A stretch of DNA of 64,000 nucleotides from Ralstonia sp. RRA (GCF_037023145.1 NZ_CP146091.1:3694953-3758952), one strand, 5' to 3'. Shown: positions 7,708 to 16,747, counted from the stretch's first letter. Made by a program: numbers and translations. The notes: generated by a model not told the origin, from the letters alone.

Positions 7708-9024
7708 ATGTCCCGTCCGCTTCCCGTTACCGTACTGTCCGGCTTCCTGGGCGCCGGCAAGACCACGCTGCTCAACCACGTGCTCGCCAACCGCGAGGGC
7801 AAGCGCGTGGCCGTGATCGTCAATGACCTGTCGGACGTCAATATCGACGCGCAGCTCGTGGGCGACGGCACCGCCACCAGCGCCCAGCTCTCGCGCACCG
7901 ACGAGCGCATGGTGGAGCTGTCCAACGGCTGCATCTGCTGCACGCTGCGCGAAGACCTGCTCGACGAGATCGCGCGTCTGGCCCGCGAAGACCGCTTCGA
8001 CTACCTGCTCATCGAATCGACGGGCGTGGCCGAGCCGTTGCCGATCGCCGAGACCTTCACGTTTGAAGACGCCGAGGGCGACGTGCTGTCCGACCTCGCA
8101 CGCCTGGACACCATGGTCACGGTGGTCGACGCCCAGCACTTCCTGGCTGACTACGATGCTGCCGATTTCCTGGCAGATCGTGGTCAGGCCCGCGACGAAG
8201 ATGACGACCGCACCGTGGTTGACCTGCTGATCGAACAGGTCGAGTTTTGCGACGTGATCGTGCTCAACAAGATCGACCTCGTGAGCGAGGGCGAGCGCGC
8301 GCGTCTGGCGGGCATTCTGCATTCGCTGAACCCGCGTGCGCGCATCGTGCCGGCATCGTTCGGCAAGGTGCCGCTGGACGAAATTCTGAATACGCACCGC
8401 TTCGATTTCGATGCTGCATCCGCTGCGCCAGCGTGGCTGGCCGAACTGCGCGGCGAACACGTGCCCGAGACGGAAGCGCTCGGCATCCGCAGCTTCGTCT
8501 ATCGCCGCCGCGTGCCGTTTCACCCGCAGCGCCTGTGGGACTTGATGCACACCGAATGGCTGCGCAGTCCGGACGGTGGCGGCCGCGTGTTGCGCTCGAA
8601 GGGGTATTTCTGGTTGGCCTCTCGCATGGAGACTGCCGGGAGCTGGGGCCAGGCTGGCGGCGTGATGCGCCACGGTGGCGCCGGCGCATGGTGGGCGGCA
8701 GTGGATCAGGCTGAATGGCCCGATGAGGACGAGGCCCGCGCCGACATCATCGACAAGCTGCACGACAACGGTGCGCCTGCGCCGTGGGGCGACCGCCGTC
8801 AGGAGCTCGTCTTCATCGGCACCGATCTGGACGAGGCCGCACTCGTCGCGCAGCTCGATACGTGCCTGCTGACCGATGCGGAACTGGCCGCCGGCCCTGC
8901 AGCATGGGCCGTGCTGCCCGATCCCTTCCCCGCCTGGGCCTTCGATGATCACGACGACGTTGATGACGACGAAGACCACGATCACCAGCATGGTGACGAC
9001 TGTGATTGCGGGCACCATCACTGA
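7708..9024 (+). CDS. Second COG0523 (CobW-family) metal GTPase
   Basis: 438 aa. Motifs in order: P-loop [10 protein letters not shown] near residue 10, CxCC in [18 protein letters not shown], and NKID (VLNKIDLV). The CobW C-terminal domain follows ([12 protein letters not shown]), and the protein ends in an Asp/His-rich tail ([19 protein letters not shown] region) that could bind zinc. It is longer than the neighbour at 5704 and only distantly alike, so these are two different COG0523 subtypes. This one resembles the ZigA/YciC-like larger subgroup linked to zinc starvation (inference). The gene starts just after the dksA terminator. Confidence 0.85.
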   Translation: MSRPLPVTVLSGFLGAGKTTLLNHVLANREGKRVAVIVNDLSDVNIDAQLVGDGTATSAQLSRTDERMVELSNGCICCTLREDLLDEIARLAREDRFDYLLIESTGVAEPLPIAETFTFEDAEGDVLSDLARLDTMVTVVDAQHFLADYDAADFLADRGQARDEDDDRTVVDLLIEQVEFCDVIVLNKIDLVSEGERARLAGILHSLNPRARIVPASFGKVPLDEILNTHRFDFDAASAAPAWLAELRGEHVPETEALGIRSFVYRRRVPFHPQRLWDLMHTEWLRSPDGGGRVLRSKGYFWLASRMETAGSWGQAGGVMRHGGAGAWWAAVDQAEWPDEDEARADIIDKLHDNGAPAPWGDRRQELVFIGTDLDEAALVAQLDTCLLTDAELAAGPAAWAVLPDPFPAWAFDDHDDVDDDEDHDHQHGDDCDCGHHH

Positions 9025-9052
9025 GCACGCAGACCCCCTGCTACATCGACAT

Positions 9053-9066
9053 TGACACCGGTGTCA
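9053..9066. promoter_or_regulatory. Perfect 14-bp palindrome before the ABC binding-protein gene
   Basis: TGACACCGGTGTCA is a perfect palindrome 59 bp before the ATG of the solute-binding protein. It is a candidate operator; the regulator is not known. Confidence 0.35.
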
Positions 9067-9125
9067 TCCGGTCCTGACAATCCCCGGACGTTTCGCTTTC
9101 ATAACGAACCATCGGGGGAGTTGTC

Positions 9126-10715
9126 ATGCCGGTTCTGCGTCTGTTGCGCGCCGCGAGTTTGGTCGCCGCACTGTCTCTCGTTACCGCCGCACCGCTTGCC
9201 GCGCAGGCTGCGCCACCCACCACGCTGGTGGTCGGTCTGTCCGGCGACATCACCTCGCTCGATCCGCACTTCCATAACGTCACGCCCAATTCGAACGTTG
9301 CCGAGCACATGTTCGAGGCGCTGATCGCCAAGGACGAGAAGATGCGCATGAAGCCCGGCCTCGCCACCTCGTGGAAGGCCGTGAGCGACACGGTGTGGGA
9401 GATCAAACTGCGCCCCGGCGTGCATTTCCATGACGGCAGCGAATTCACCTCGGCGGACGTCGTCTACTCGCTGGCGCGCCCGGCGACTATCAAGAACAGC
9501 CCATCACCGTTCACCATCTACACGCGCGGCTTCAAGGAGGTGACGGCGGTCGACAAGCTGACCGTGCGCATCACCACCAATGGCCCGTACCCGCTGGTGC
9601 CGAACGATCTGTCGACCATCTACATCGTGTCGAAGAAGGCGGCCGAGAAGGCGGGGCCGGAAGATTTCAACAACGGTCGCGCGCTGATCGGCACGGGGCC
9701 GTACAAGTTTGTCTCGTTCGCCAAGGGCGATCGCGTCGAGTTGACGCGCTTTGACGGCTACTGGGGCAAGAAGCCGCAATGGGAGCGCGTGACGCTGCGC
9801 ATCATGACGGCCGATCCCTCGCGCGTGGCAGCGCTGCTGGCTGGCGACGTGCAGGTCATCGAAAACGTGCCGACGTCTGACATCAAGAAGCTGTCGAGCG
9901 ACCCGGCAGTGTCGGTGTTCAAGATGCCGGTGTTCCGCATGATGTATCTGCACCTGGATTCGAACCGCGACGTGTCGCCGTTCGTGACCGACAAGGCCGG
10001 CAAACCGCTGGCGAAGAATCCGCTCAAGGATGCGCGCGTGCGCGAGGCGATTTCGCTGGCGATCTCGCGCCAGGCCATCGTCGACCGCGTGATGGAAGGC
10101 GCAGCCGAGCCGACCGGGCAACTCGTCAACAGCGCCCTGTTCGGCCATGTACCAAGCCTGAAAGCGCCGGCGGCAGACCCGGCCGCCGCGAAGAAACTCC
10201 TTGCCCAGGCGGGGTATCCCGACGGCTTTGCCATCACGCTGCATGCCACCAACAACCGCTACGTGAACGACGACCGCGTCGCCCAGGTGATCGCTTCGAT
10301 GCTTTCGCGCGTGGGGATTGCCACCAAGGTGGAGGCGATGCCGTCAGCCACGTTTTTCACGCGGGCCAACAAGCTGGACTTCTCGTTCCTGCAGGCGGGT
10401 TGGGGCGCGGATACCGGTGAAGCGAGTTCGAGTCTGAAGGCCTTGCTGGCTACCTATGACCCGGCGCGCGGCTGGGGCGCCTCCAACCGCGGGCGCTATT
10501 CCAATCCGGCGCTGGACGCCAAGCTGGCCGAGGCCCTGCAGACCATCGACGACCCCAAACGCGAGAAGCTGCTGCAGGAAGCCACGGAAATCGGTATGCG
10601 CGACTACGGCGTGATTCCGCTGTACTTCAACATCAACGTGTGGGCCGCGCGCAAGGGCTACACCGTGGTGCCGCGTCTGGATGAGCGCACCTACGCTTTC
10701 GACGTCGCGCACTGA
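9126..10715 (+). CDS. ABC transporter substrate-binding protein, peptide/nickel type (SBP_bac_5)
   Basis: 529 aa. A Sec signal peptide (about residues 1-27, hydrophobic then AQAAPP) precedes a family-5 extracellular solute-binding fold: VVGLSGDITSLDPHFHN at the mature N-terminus, then LKPGVHFHDGSEF-like LRPGVHFHDGSEFTS and RVREAISLAISRQAIV. Proteins of this type bind di/oligopeptides, nickel or related ligands in the periplasm and hand them to an inner-membrane ABC permease. No permease or ATPase gene is adjacent, so the gene is an orphan and its partners must lie elsewhere. Ligand not predictable from what I can see. Confidence 0.88.
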   Translation: MPVLRLLRAASLVAALSLVTAAPLAAQAAPPTTLVVGLSGDITSLDPHFHNVTPNSNVAEHMFEALIAKDEKMRMKPGLATSWKAVSDTVWEIKLRPGVHFHDGSEFTSADVVYSLARPATIKNSPSPFTIYTRGFKEVTAVDKLTVRITTNGPYPLVPNDLSTIYIVSKKAAEKAGPEDFNNGRALIGTGPYKFVSFAKGDRVELTRFDGYWGKKPQWERVTLRIMTADPSRVAALLAGDVQVIENVPTSDIKKLSSDPAVSVFKMPVFRMMYLHLDSNRDVSPFVTDKAGKPLAKNPLKDARVREAISLAISRQAIVDRVMEGAAEPTGQLVNSALFGHVPSLKAPAADPAAAKKLLAQAGYPDGFAITLHATNNRYVNDDRVAQVIASMLSRVGIATKVEAMPSATFFTRANKLDFSFLQAGWGADTGEASSSLKALLATYDPARGWGASNRGRYSNPALDAKLAEALQTIDDPKREKLLQEATEIGMRDYGVIPLYFNINVWAARKGYTVVPRLDERTYAFDVAH

Positions 10716-10731
10716 CGATCCGAGAAGCGAT

Positions 10732-10762
10732 GCGGCGCGCACAAAAATTGTGCGCCGCTGCG
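10732..10762 (+). terminator. Imperfect hairpin after the binding-protein gene
   Basis: GCGGCGCGCACA and TGTGCGCCGCTGC flank AAAAT and form a GC-rich imperfect stem. There is no T-run, so it is only a likely terminator. Confidence 0.45.
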
Positions 10763-10771
10763 GAAATCAGG

Positions 10772-10800
10772 CTTGAAATCCTGGGGGCTGGCGTCAAGTA
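10772..10800 (+). promoter_or_regulatory. Possible heat-shock (sigma-32) promoter of hslVU
   Basis: CTTGAAA at 10772-10778 is an exact match to the sigma-32 -35 consensus, 83 bp before hslV. The -10 side (expected CCCCATnT about 13-14 bp later) is poor, so the call rests mainly on the -35 and on the known heat control of hslVU. Confidence 0.4.
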
Positions 10801-10860
10801 TGGAACTCTTTGACCGGCCCGCTGTGGGCCGGCTCAGGCTGGACCCCAAGGAACAAGCGC

Positions 10861-11397
10861 ATGGAACAGTATCACGGCACCACCATTGTCAGCGTGCGGC
10901 GCGGCAACCAAGTCGCGCTCGGCGGCGACGGCCAGGTCACGTTGGGCAACATCGTGATGAAGGGCACCGCCCGCAAGGTGCGCGCCATCCATGATGGCAA
11001 GGTGCTGGTCGGCTTTGCCGGCGCCACCGCCGATGCGTTCTCGCTGCTCGACCGCTTCGAAGCCAAGCTGCAGAAGCACCAGGGCAACCTGCTGCGCTCC
11101 GCCGTCGACCTCGCCAAGGACTGGCGGACCGACCGCGCGCTGCGCCACCTGGAAGCGATGCTGATCGTCGCCGATCGTGAAGCGACGCTGATCATCACGG
11201 GCAACGGCGACGTGCTCGACCCGGAAGGCGGCATTGCCGCGATTGGCTCGGGTGGTTCGTACGCGCAATCGGCGGCCAAGGCGCTGATGGAGAACACCGA
11301 CCTCGGCCCCCGCGAGGTGGTGGAGAAGTCGCTGAAGATCGCCGGCGAACTCTGCATCTACACCAACACCAATTTCGTGATCGAGACGCTCGAGTAA
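10861..11397 (+). CDS. hslV: ATP-dependent protease proteolytic subunit HslV
   Basis: 178 aa, the normal length. The propeptide MEQYHG is followed by TTIVSVRRG, where the first Thr becomes the N-terminal nucleophile. GDGQVTLGN and the [14 protein letters not shown] segment are typical of the family. HslV forms the double hexameric peptidase chamber that docks with the HslU unfoldase in the cytoplasm. ATG 10861 is chosen because it gives the family-standard N-terminus; the frame is open upstream to 10810. It is followed 26 bp later by hslU. Confidence 0.97.
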   Translation: MEQYHGTTIVSVRRGNQVALGGDGQVTLGNIVMKGTARKVRAIHDGKVLVGFAGATADAFSLLDRFEAKLQKHQGNLLRSAVDLAKDWRTDRALRHLEAMLIVADREATLIITGNGDVLDPEGGIAAIGSGGSYAQSAAKALMENTDLGPREVVEKSLKIAGELCIYTNTNFVIETLE

Positions 11398-11423
11398 GCG
11401 GTCTCGCTCTGCACAGGATTCCC

Positions 11424-12755
11424 ATGTCTGAAACCATGACGCCGTCGGAAATCGTCTCCGAACTCGACAAGCACATCATCGGCCAGCAGAAGGCCAAGAA
11501 AGCCGTGGCCGTGGCCCTGCGCAACCGCTGGCGCCGTCAGCAGGTGGGTGACCCGCTGCGCCAGGAAATCACGCCCAAGAACATCCTGATGATCGGACCG
11601 ACCGGCGTGGGCAAGACCGAGATCGCCCGTCGTCTGGCCAAGCTGGCGGATGCGCCCTTCATCAAGATCGAAGCGACCAAGTTCACCGAAGTCGGTTACG
11701 TCGGCCGCGACGTCGACACCATCGTGCGTGACCTGGCCGAGATGGCTGTCAAGCAGACGCGCGAATCCGAGATGAAGAAGGTGCGCGCCAAGGCCGAAGA
11801 CGCTGCGGAAGATCGCCTGCTCGACGTGCTGATCCCGCCGCCGCGCGATATTGGCTTCTCGCAGCCGGAAGAGAAGGATTCCAACGCGCGCCAGGCGTTT
11901 CGCAAGAAGCTGCGTGAAGGCCAGCTCGACGACAAGGAGATCGAGCTCGAAGTGTCGGCCGGCACCCCCAGCATGGACATCATGGGCCCGCCGGGCATGG
12001 AAGACATGACCGAGCAGATCCGCTCGATGTTCGCTGGGCTGGGCCAGGGCAAGAAGCATCGTCGCAAGATGAAGGTGGCCGAGGCGTTCAAGCTGCTGAT
12101 CGACGAAGAGGCGGCCAAGCTGCTGAACGAAGAGGAGCTCAAGCACAAGGCCGTCGCCAACGTCGAGCAGAACGGCATCGTGTTCCTCGACGAGATCGAC
12201 AAGATCGCCAGCCGCAGTGAATACGGTGGCGGCGAGGTGTCGCGTCAGGGCGTGCAGCGCGATCTGCTGCCGTTGGTGGAAGGCACGACCGTCAACACGA
12301 AGTACGGGATGATCAAGACGGACCACATCCTGTTCATCGCATCGGGTGCGTTCCATTTGTCCAAGCCGAGCGATCTGATTCCGGAGCTACAGGGTCGTTT
12401 CCCGATTCGCGTGGAGCTGGATTCGCTGTCGGTGGATGACTTCCGCGCGATTCTCACGCAGACGGACGCGAGCCTGACCAAGCAGTACCAGGCGCTGATG
12501 AAGACCGAGGGCGTCGACCTCGTCTTCGCGGATGACGGCATCCGCCGCCTGGCCGAGATCGCCTGCGCGGTCAACGAGAAGGTCGAGAATATTGGCGCAC
12601 GCCGTCTGTACACGGTGATGGAGCGCCTGCTGGAAGACCTGTCGTTCCACGCGCACAAGTCGTCGGGCGAAACGGTGACCATCGACGCTGCGTATGTCGA
12701 CGAACGCCTGAATGAGCTGTCAGGTAACGAAGATCTGTCGCGCTACGTGCTGTAA
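11424..12755 (+). CDS. hslU: HslUV unfoldase ATPase subunit HslU
   Basis: 443 aa, the normal length for this AAA+ unfoldase. Visible are the N-terminal [17 protein letters not shown], Walker [10 protein letters not shown], the pore/I-domain region (inserted, rich in charged residues, about 110-240), Walker [10 protein letters not shown] and the sensor/C-terminal segment ending SRYVL. The C-terminal tail docks into HslV. It is the second gene of the hslVU operon and ends 31 bp before a strong terminator. Confidence 0.98.
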   Translation: MSETMTPSEIVSELDKHIIGQQKAKKAVAVALRNRWRRQQVGDPLRQEITPKNILMIGPTGVGKTEIARRLAKLADAPFIKIEATKFTEVGYVGRDVDTIVRDLAEMAVKQTRESEMKKVRAKAEDAAEDRLLDVLIPPPRDIGFSQPEEKDSNARQAFRKKLREGQLDDKEIELEVSAGTPSMDIMGPPGMEDMTEQIRSMFAGLGQGKKHRRKMKVAEAFKLLIDEEAAKLLNEEELKHKAVANVEQNGIVFLDEIDKIASRSEYGGGEVSRQGVQRDLLPLVEGTTVNTKYGMIKTDHILFIASGAFHLSKPSDLIPELQGRFPIRVELDSLSVDDFRAILTQTDASLTKQYQALMKTEGVDLVFADDGIRRLAEIACAVNEKVENIGARRLYTVMERLLEDLSFHAHKSSGETVTIDAAYVDERLNELSGNEDLSRYVL

Positions 12756-12786
12756 GTGTGTAAGTAACGCCTCACAAAGGCTCAGC

Positions 12787-12821
12787 GGGCCGCATCGGAG
12801 ACGATGCGGCCCGTTTTGTTT
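12787..12821 (+). terminator. Strong rho-independent terminator of hslVU
   Basis: GGGCCGCATCG (12787-12797) and CGATGCGGCCC (12802-12812) form an 11-bp perfect stem with loop GAGA, followed by GTTTTGTTT. Confidence 0.93.
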
Positions 12822-12969
12822 GTGCGCTCGCCAAGCCAGTGGTGGCAAGGGTTTGCTCAGGATCATGCGCGGTCGGGTCCGTTTTCTGCTGAATGGGGTG
12901 TGCCGCAAAGACAATGCGCGCCGTGCACCTCGCGTGCGCGATTTCCAACCACGACAAGGAGAGAAGCGT

Positions 12970-13584
12970 ATGAAACCGATCCAACGCCTGGCCCTGTGCT
13001 GCGTGCTCGCCTGTGCCCCGCTGGGCATCGCACACGCACAGCTCACACCCGCGCCAACAGGGCCTGCCGGTGCTTCCGCATCGAACGATGCCAAGCGCAC
13101 GGCCTACGACAACGCCGTCAAGCAGGCCGATTCCGACTACAAGGCCGCCAAGGACAAGTGCGACGCCATGAAGGGCAACGACCGCGATGTTTGCCGCGCG
13201 CAGGCCAAGGGCGACTACAACGTCGCCAAGGCCAACGCCAAAGCCGAGCGTGATGGCACCGAAGCGGCCCGCAACAGCGCAGCGAAGGAGAAGGCCGAAG
13301 CTGACTACGACGTCGCCAAGACCAAGTGCGGGGCTATGAAGGGCAACGACAAGGACACCTGCGTGAAGGACGCCAAGGCCGCCTACACACGTGCCAAGGG
13401 TGGGGAAGAAGTGAGCCACGCCAAGGCAACCGGTACCGCCAAGGACGTCAGCGAAGCACGCCGCGATGCCGTCAAGGACACCAACGACGCCAACTACAAG
13501 GCCGCCAAGGAGCGCTGCGACGCCATGTCCGGAGATGCCAAGACGACGTGCCAGAACGACGTGGCCGCCAAGTTCAAGAAGTAA
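12970..13584 (+). CDS. Exported protein with three Cys-x9-Cys helical repeats
   Basis: 204 aa, start ATG 12970 with AAGGAGAG nearby. A Sec signal peptide (about 1-23, ending AHAQ) is followed by a Lys/Ala/Asp-rich, helix-prone body. Three diverged repeats contain the same core: YKAAKDKCDAMKGNDRDVC, then YDVAKTKCGAMKGNDKDTC, then YKAAKERCDAMSGDAKTTC. Each has two Cys nine residues apart, ideal for pinning a helical hairpin by disulfides in the periplasm. I do not know a function; similar cell-envelope proteins occur in Burkholderiales next to stress genes. The CsbD gene 70 bp downstream and same-strand order suggest a shared stress role (inference). Confidence 0.75.
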   Translation: MKPIQRLALCCVLACAPLGIAHAQLTPAPTGPAGASASNDAKRTAYDNAVKQADSDYKAAKDKCDAMKGNDRDVCRAQAKGDYNVAKANAKAERDGTEAARNSAAKEKAEADYDVAKTKCGAMKGNDKDTCVKDAKAAYTRAKGGEEVSHAKATGTAKDVSEARRDAVKDTNDANYKAAKERCDAMSGDAKTTCQNDVAAKFKK

Positions 13585-13654
13585 GCCGCACAGAGGTTTC
13601 CACATGGGCAGCCTTCGGGCGCCCCTGCTTTGTCTCAACCGCAACGGAGGACGT

Positions 13655-13858
13655 ATGAACTGGGATCAGATCGAAGGCAAATGGGATCAGGCCAAGGGCA
13701 AGATCAAGGAGAAGTGGGGCCAGCTCACGGATGACGACCTGGCCGTGATCCGCGGCAAGCGCGACCAGCTTGCCGGCAAGATCCAGGAGCGCTACGGCTA
13801 TACGAAGGAGCGTGCCGAGGACGAGCTCAAGGCGTGGGAGCGCGATACACGCTGGTGA
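13655..13858 (+). CDS. CsbD-family stress protein
   Basis: 67 aa. It opens MNWDQIEGKWDQAKGKIKEK, the defining CsbD motif, and ends GYTKERAEDELKAWERD. GGAGG (13646-13650) lies 4 bp before ATG 13655. CsbD/YjbJ-type proteins are small, abundant general-stress proteins of unknown mechanism. It ends 19 bp before the convergent regA-like gene. Confidence 0.9.
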   Translation: MNWDQIEGKWDQAKGKIKEKWGQLTDDDLAVIRGKRDQLAGKIQERYGYTKERAEDELKAWERDTRW

Positions 13859-13877
13859 TGTCGCTCACGCGGCCGGT

Positions 13878-14456
13878 TTACTTTGCGACCGGCCGTTTGC
13901 CCAGCTTGCGCTGCAGCGTGCGCCGGTGCATGTTCAGCGCCCGCGCGGTGGCGGAGATATTGCCGCCGTGCTCGGCCAGCACGCGTTGGATGTGCTCCCA
14001 CTCCAGCCGCGCGACCGACAGCGGTGCGGGGTTTTCCATGGTCTGCTCGGCCACGGCTTCAGATACGCCCACCTGCAGCGCCAGCAGGATCGAATCGACG
14101 TTCGCGGGTTTGGCGAGGTATTCATCGGCACCGAGCTTCACTGCTTGCACGGCAGTCGCGATGCTCGCGTAGCCCGTCAGGATCAGCATGCGCGCGTCGG
14201 GCAGTGCTTGGCGCAGTGGGGCGATCCAGTGCAGGCCCGAGTCCGTACCGCCGTGGGGCATCAAGCCCTTGTCGCTGGTGGCCAGGTGCAAGTCGACGGT
14301 CACGTAGGCAAAGCGCGTCTGACGTGCCAGCGACAGTGCCTCGCCACCGGTGTGTGCGATCTGCGGAGCAAAGCCGCGACGCGTGAGCGCGCGCGCCAAG
14401 GTTTGCGCAAAGACGTCGTCGTCGTCGAGGATCAGGAAGGGGGCGGGTTGTTGCAT
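13878..14456 (-). CDS. regA: RegA/PrrA-type response regulator
   Basis: 192 aa. The receiver domain has the acidic cluster LDDDD (10-14), phospho-acceptor Asp55 in VTVDLHL, Thr94 and Lys116. A short linker leads to a Fis-type helix-turn-helix (GGNISATARALNMHRRTLQRK), the signature C-terminus of RegA/ActR/PrrA. A loop of about 14 extra residues (59-72, with SDKGLMPHGG) follows Asp55, where RegA normally has a tight turn. RegA controls respiration, electron transport and carbon metabolism in response to redox state. The sensor gene lies just upstream on the same strand (42 bp), so the pair is one operon. Confidence 0.88.
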   Translation of the reverse strand: MQQPAPFLILDDDDVFAQTLARALTRRGFAPQIAHTGGEALSLARQTRFAYVTVDLHLATSDKGLMPHGGTDSGLHWIAPLRQALPDARMLILTGYASIATAVQAVKLGADEYLAKPANVDSILLALQVGVSEAVAEQTMENPAPLSVARLEWEHIQRVLAEHGGNISATARALNMHRRTLQRKLGKRPVAK

Positions 14457-14498
14457 GTGGATCTCCAGGCCGCAAGGGCCGTGTTGGAGCGGTCGCTC

Positions 14499-15845
14499 TT
14501 ATGTGAATAGGGTGGGCGCGCCGATGATGGGGGCGGCCGATTCTTCTTTCGGACCACCAACGGGCAGCCGGAGTTCGGCAATCGCGCCCTGCGGCGGGTT
14601 GGGGCGCAGCACCACGGTACCGCCCAGTCGGCGCGCCGTGGTCGCGGCCAGATAGACGCCGATGCCGTGGCCACCATGCTTGCTGCGCACCGGCGTGCGG
14701 CCTAGCGATGTGCGCAGGTCTTCCGGCAGGCCAAGGCCTGTGTCGACGATGGACAGCACAATTTGCGGTGGGGCTTCACGCAGCACGTCTGGGTTGGCAT
14801 CAATCTTGGCGGTCAGCAGCAGCGGCACCTGATCGCGCTTGGCCTGTTGTTGGCTGCGCGCGGCGTTGTCGAGCAGGATGGTCAGGATCTGGCCCACGTA
14901 GACCGGGTCCAATTCCACCGCCTGCGCGGCCGGCGAGCTTTCCGTGTGCAGGCGGATATCCGGGTGGCGCAATTGCCAGGTCTGCGTGAACTCCGGCAGC
15001 CACTGGCCGAGCGGTTCGGGCGCGCCATCGTTGGGCTTGCGCTGCAACCGGGCGAGCGCGGCGCGGCACAACTCAAGCTGCTGCTCGATGGCGCGCAGGT
15101 CCTCGCGGTATGGCGCGAGCGGTGAATCGGGCTGCTTCGCATCGTGCTGCAACTCGCCAGTGATGACCGCCACGGTGGACAGCGGCGTACCCATCTCGTG
15201 CGCCACGCTGGCGCCTTGCGACATCAGCGCTTCGACACGCTGGTCGCGCAGCAGGCGTTCGCGCGCTTCGGTCAGTTGCTCATCGCGCTCGCGCAGTGCG
15301 GCGGACAGGCGCGCGGTAAAGCCGGCGATCATCGCGCTGCTGGCCACGAAGTCGATCCACATGCCGGCCAGGTGGTATGGCACGGCATCAGCCTGGTTCA
15401 GCAGGTTCAGCGGGATGTAGTTGCCGAGCATCATGCTGTAGGCAGCCAGTGCGTACAGCGTCAGGCCGACCACGTGTGCGATCGGCAGCATGGCGGCGGC
15501 AATGGCCAGCGCGGGCAGGTAGAACGAGACGAACGGGTTGGTCGCGCCACCGGTGAAGTACAGCAGGGCCGAGAGCGCGGTGAGGTCCACCAGCAACTGG
15601 ATGGTGATCTCGATATGGCGCACCGGCCGCTCGCTGCGCATGCGCAGGCCCGTGGCCAGGTTGAACAGCGCATGCAGGCCCATCACCATGAGCAACAGCA
15701 CCACCGGCAGTTGCACGCCAAACACCTGCGGCGCCAGCAGCATCAGGATCAGCTGGGTGGCGAGCAGGCTCCATCGCAGCCAAAACAGGCGGCGTAGACT
15801 GGATGTGTCCAGCAGCGGTGCGGCAATCGTCAGGGTTGAAAGCAT
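14499..15845 (-). CDS. regB: RegB/PrrB-type redox sensor histidine kinase
   Basis: 448 aa. About six membrane segments fill residues 15-180. The ubiquinone-site heptad GGxxNPF is present as GGATNPF (99-105). The H-box is VAHEMGTPLST with His216, and a cysteine (Cys260, QLELCRAAL) sits 44 residues later, close to the position of the redox-active Cys in RegB. The ATPase domain ends with GHGIGVYLAATTARRLGG. Family knowledge: oxidised quinone and cysteine state shut the kinase off. It is transcribed toward regA and divergently from the PCu(A)C copper-chaperone gene. Confidence 0.88.
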   Translation of the reverse strand: MLSTLTIAAPLLDTSSLRRLFWLRWSLLATQLILMLLAPQVFGVQLPVVLLLMVMGLHALFNLATGLRMRSERPVRHIEITIQLLVDLTALSALLYFTGGATNPFVSFYLPALAIAAAMLPIAHVVGLTLYALAAYSMMLGNYIPLNLLNQADAVPYHLAGMWIDFVASSAMIAGFTARLSAALRERDEQLTEARERLLRDQRVEALMSQGASVAHEMGTPLSTVAVITGELQHDAKQPDSPLAPYREDLRAIEQQLELCRAALARLQRKPNDGAPEPLGQWLPEFTQTWQLRHPDIRLHTESSPAAQAVELDPVYVGQILTILLDNAARSQQQAKRDQVPLLLTAKIDANPDVLREAPPQIVLSIVDTGLGLPEDLRTSLGRTPVRSKHGGHGIGVYLAATTARRLGGTVVLRPNPPQGAIAELRLPVGGPKEESAAPIIGAPTLFT

Positions 15846-15986
15846 GGGGAAGAAGTGTAAACGCGGGCACCGCGCCGTTTCCTGTGCCGCGATGCGTCAA
15901 TCAGCCGCACAATTGTGCACCCAACGTACCTTGCCGTAAGCCCTGTGCTTTAATGCGCAGCACGTTTGTCTCGACAGGAGCTGTTC

Positions 15987-16484
15987 ATGATGAAGTCCCG
16001 ATCGATCCGTTCTTCTGCCCGCTTGGCCGCTTTGGCTGCTGGTCTGCTGGTCAGCGCTGCCGCCTTCGCTCAGGTGACGGTGCAAGACGCCTGGGTGCGC
16101 GGCACCGTGCCGGGCCAGACTTCCAGCGGCGCCTTCATGACGCTGCAGGCTGCGGATGGCGCCAAGGTGGTCGGCGTGTCGACGCCGGTGGCGGGCACGG
16201 CCGAGATCCACGAAATGAAGATGGAAGGCAACGTGATGCGCATGCGCGCCGTGCCGTCGCTGGACCTGCCCAAGGGCCAGTCCGTGCAGCTCAAGCCGGG
16301 TGGCTACCACGTGATGCTGATGGACCTGAAGCAGCCGCTGGCGAAGGATGCCACCGTGCCCATCACGCTCAAGGTGGAGCTGGCCGATAAGCGCGTCGTC
16401 GAGCAGAAGGTGGATGCCAAGGTGCGCGACCTGACCGCCGGCAATATGCCCGCCATGAACCACGGCGGCGAACACAAACATTGA
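15987..16484 (+). CDS. Periplasmic copper chaperone PCu(A)C
   Basis: 165 aa from ATG 15987 (CAGGAG 9 bp upstream). A Sec signal peptide (about 1-28, AAAFAQ) precedes one PCu(A)C domain. The copper motif is exact: His75-X10-Met86-X21-His108-X-Met110 (EIHEMKM, NVMRMRAV, GGYHVMLMDLK). The tail HGGEHKH may add metal ligands. Such proteins deliver Cu(I) to the CuA or CuB centres of cytochrome oxidases. Divergence from a RegB/RegA system that regulates terminal oxidases makes a respiratory role likely. Confidence 0.9.
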   Translation: MMKSRSIRSSARLAALAAGLLVSAAAFAQVTVQDAWVRGTVPGQTSSGAFMTLQAADGAKVVGVSTPVAGTAEIHEMKMEGNVMRMRAVPSLDLPKGQSVQLKPGGYHVMLMDLKQPLAKDATVPITLKVELADKRVVEQKVDAKVRDLTAGNMPAMNHGGEHKH

Positions 16485-16531
16485 TGGCTCGCGGCGGGTG
16501 CTGCAGCGGGCCACCGAGATAGAGATCCGAC

Positions 16532-16747
16532 ATGGCTAACAAGACGCTTGGCACTCGCCAGAAACTGACGTTTCGCATTGAGCCTTCCACGAAGGCAGGC
16601 ACAGCGCGCCCGCGCAACTTCCTGGTGCCCCTCGCGCGCGGTCGTAAAGCCGGCGCCCACACCGAAGGCGGCCACGCTGAGCGTCAGCGCGGCCGGGCCG
16701 ACGTCCGACGCGCATTGCGCACATTGGACGACGACAACAAAGACTAA
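16532..16747 (+). CDS. Small basic hypothetical protein
   Basis: 71 aa, strongly basic in its first two thirds (LGTRQKLTFRIEPSTKAG; RPRNFLVPLARGRKAG) and ending in an acidic DDDNKD. No domain is recognised. There is no convincing Shine-Dalgarno sequence, but the frame fits neatly between the copper chaperone (47 bp after it) and the convergent CWC gene, with which it is end-to-end. It may be a real small gene or a chance frame in high-GC DNA. Confidence 0.4.
   Translation: MANKTLGTRQKLTFRIEPSTKAGTARPRNFLVPLARGRKAGAHTEGGHAERQRGRADVRRALRTLDDDNKD

Noticed and set aside
7693-9021. 442-codon minus-strand frame
   Set aside because: Antisense to the second COG0523 GTPase, no ribosome site or domain.
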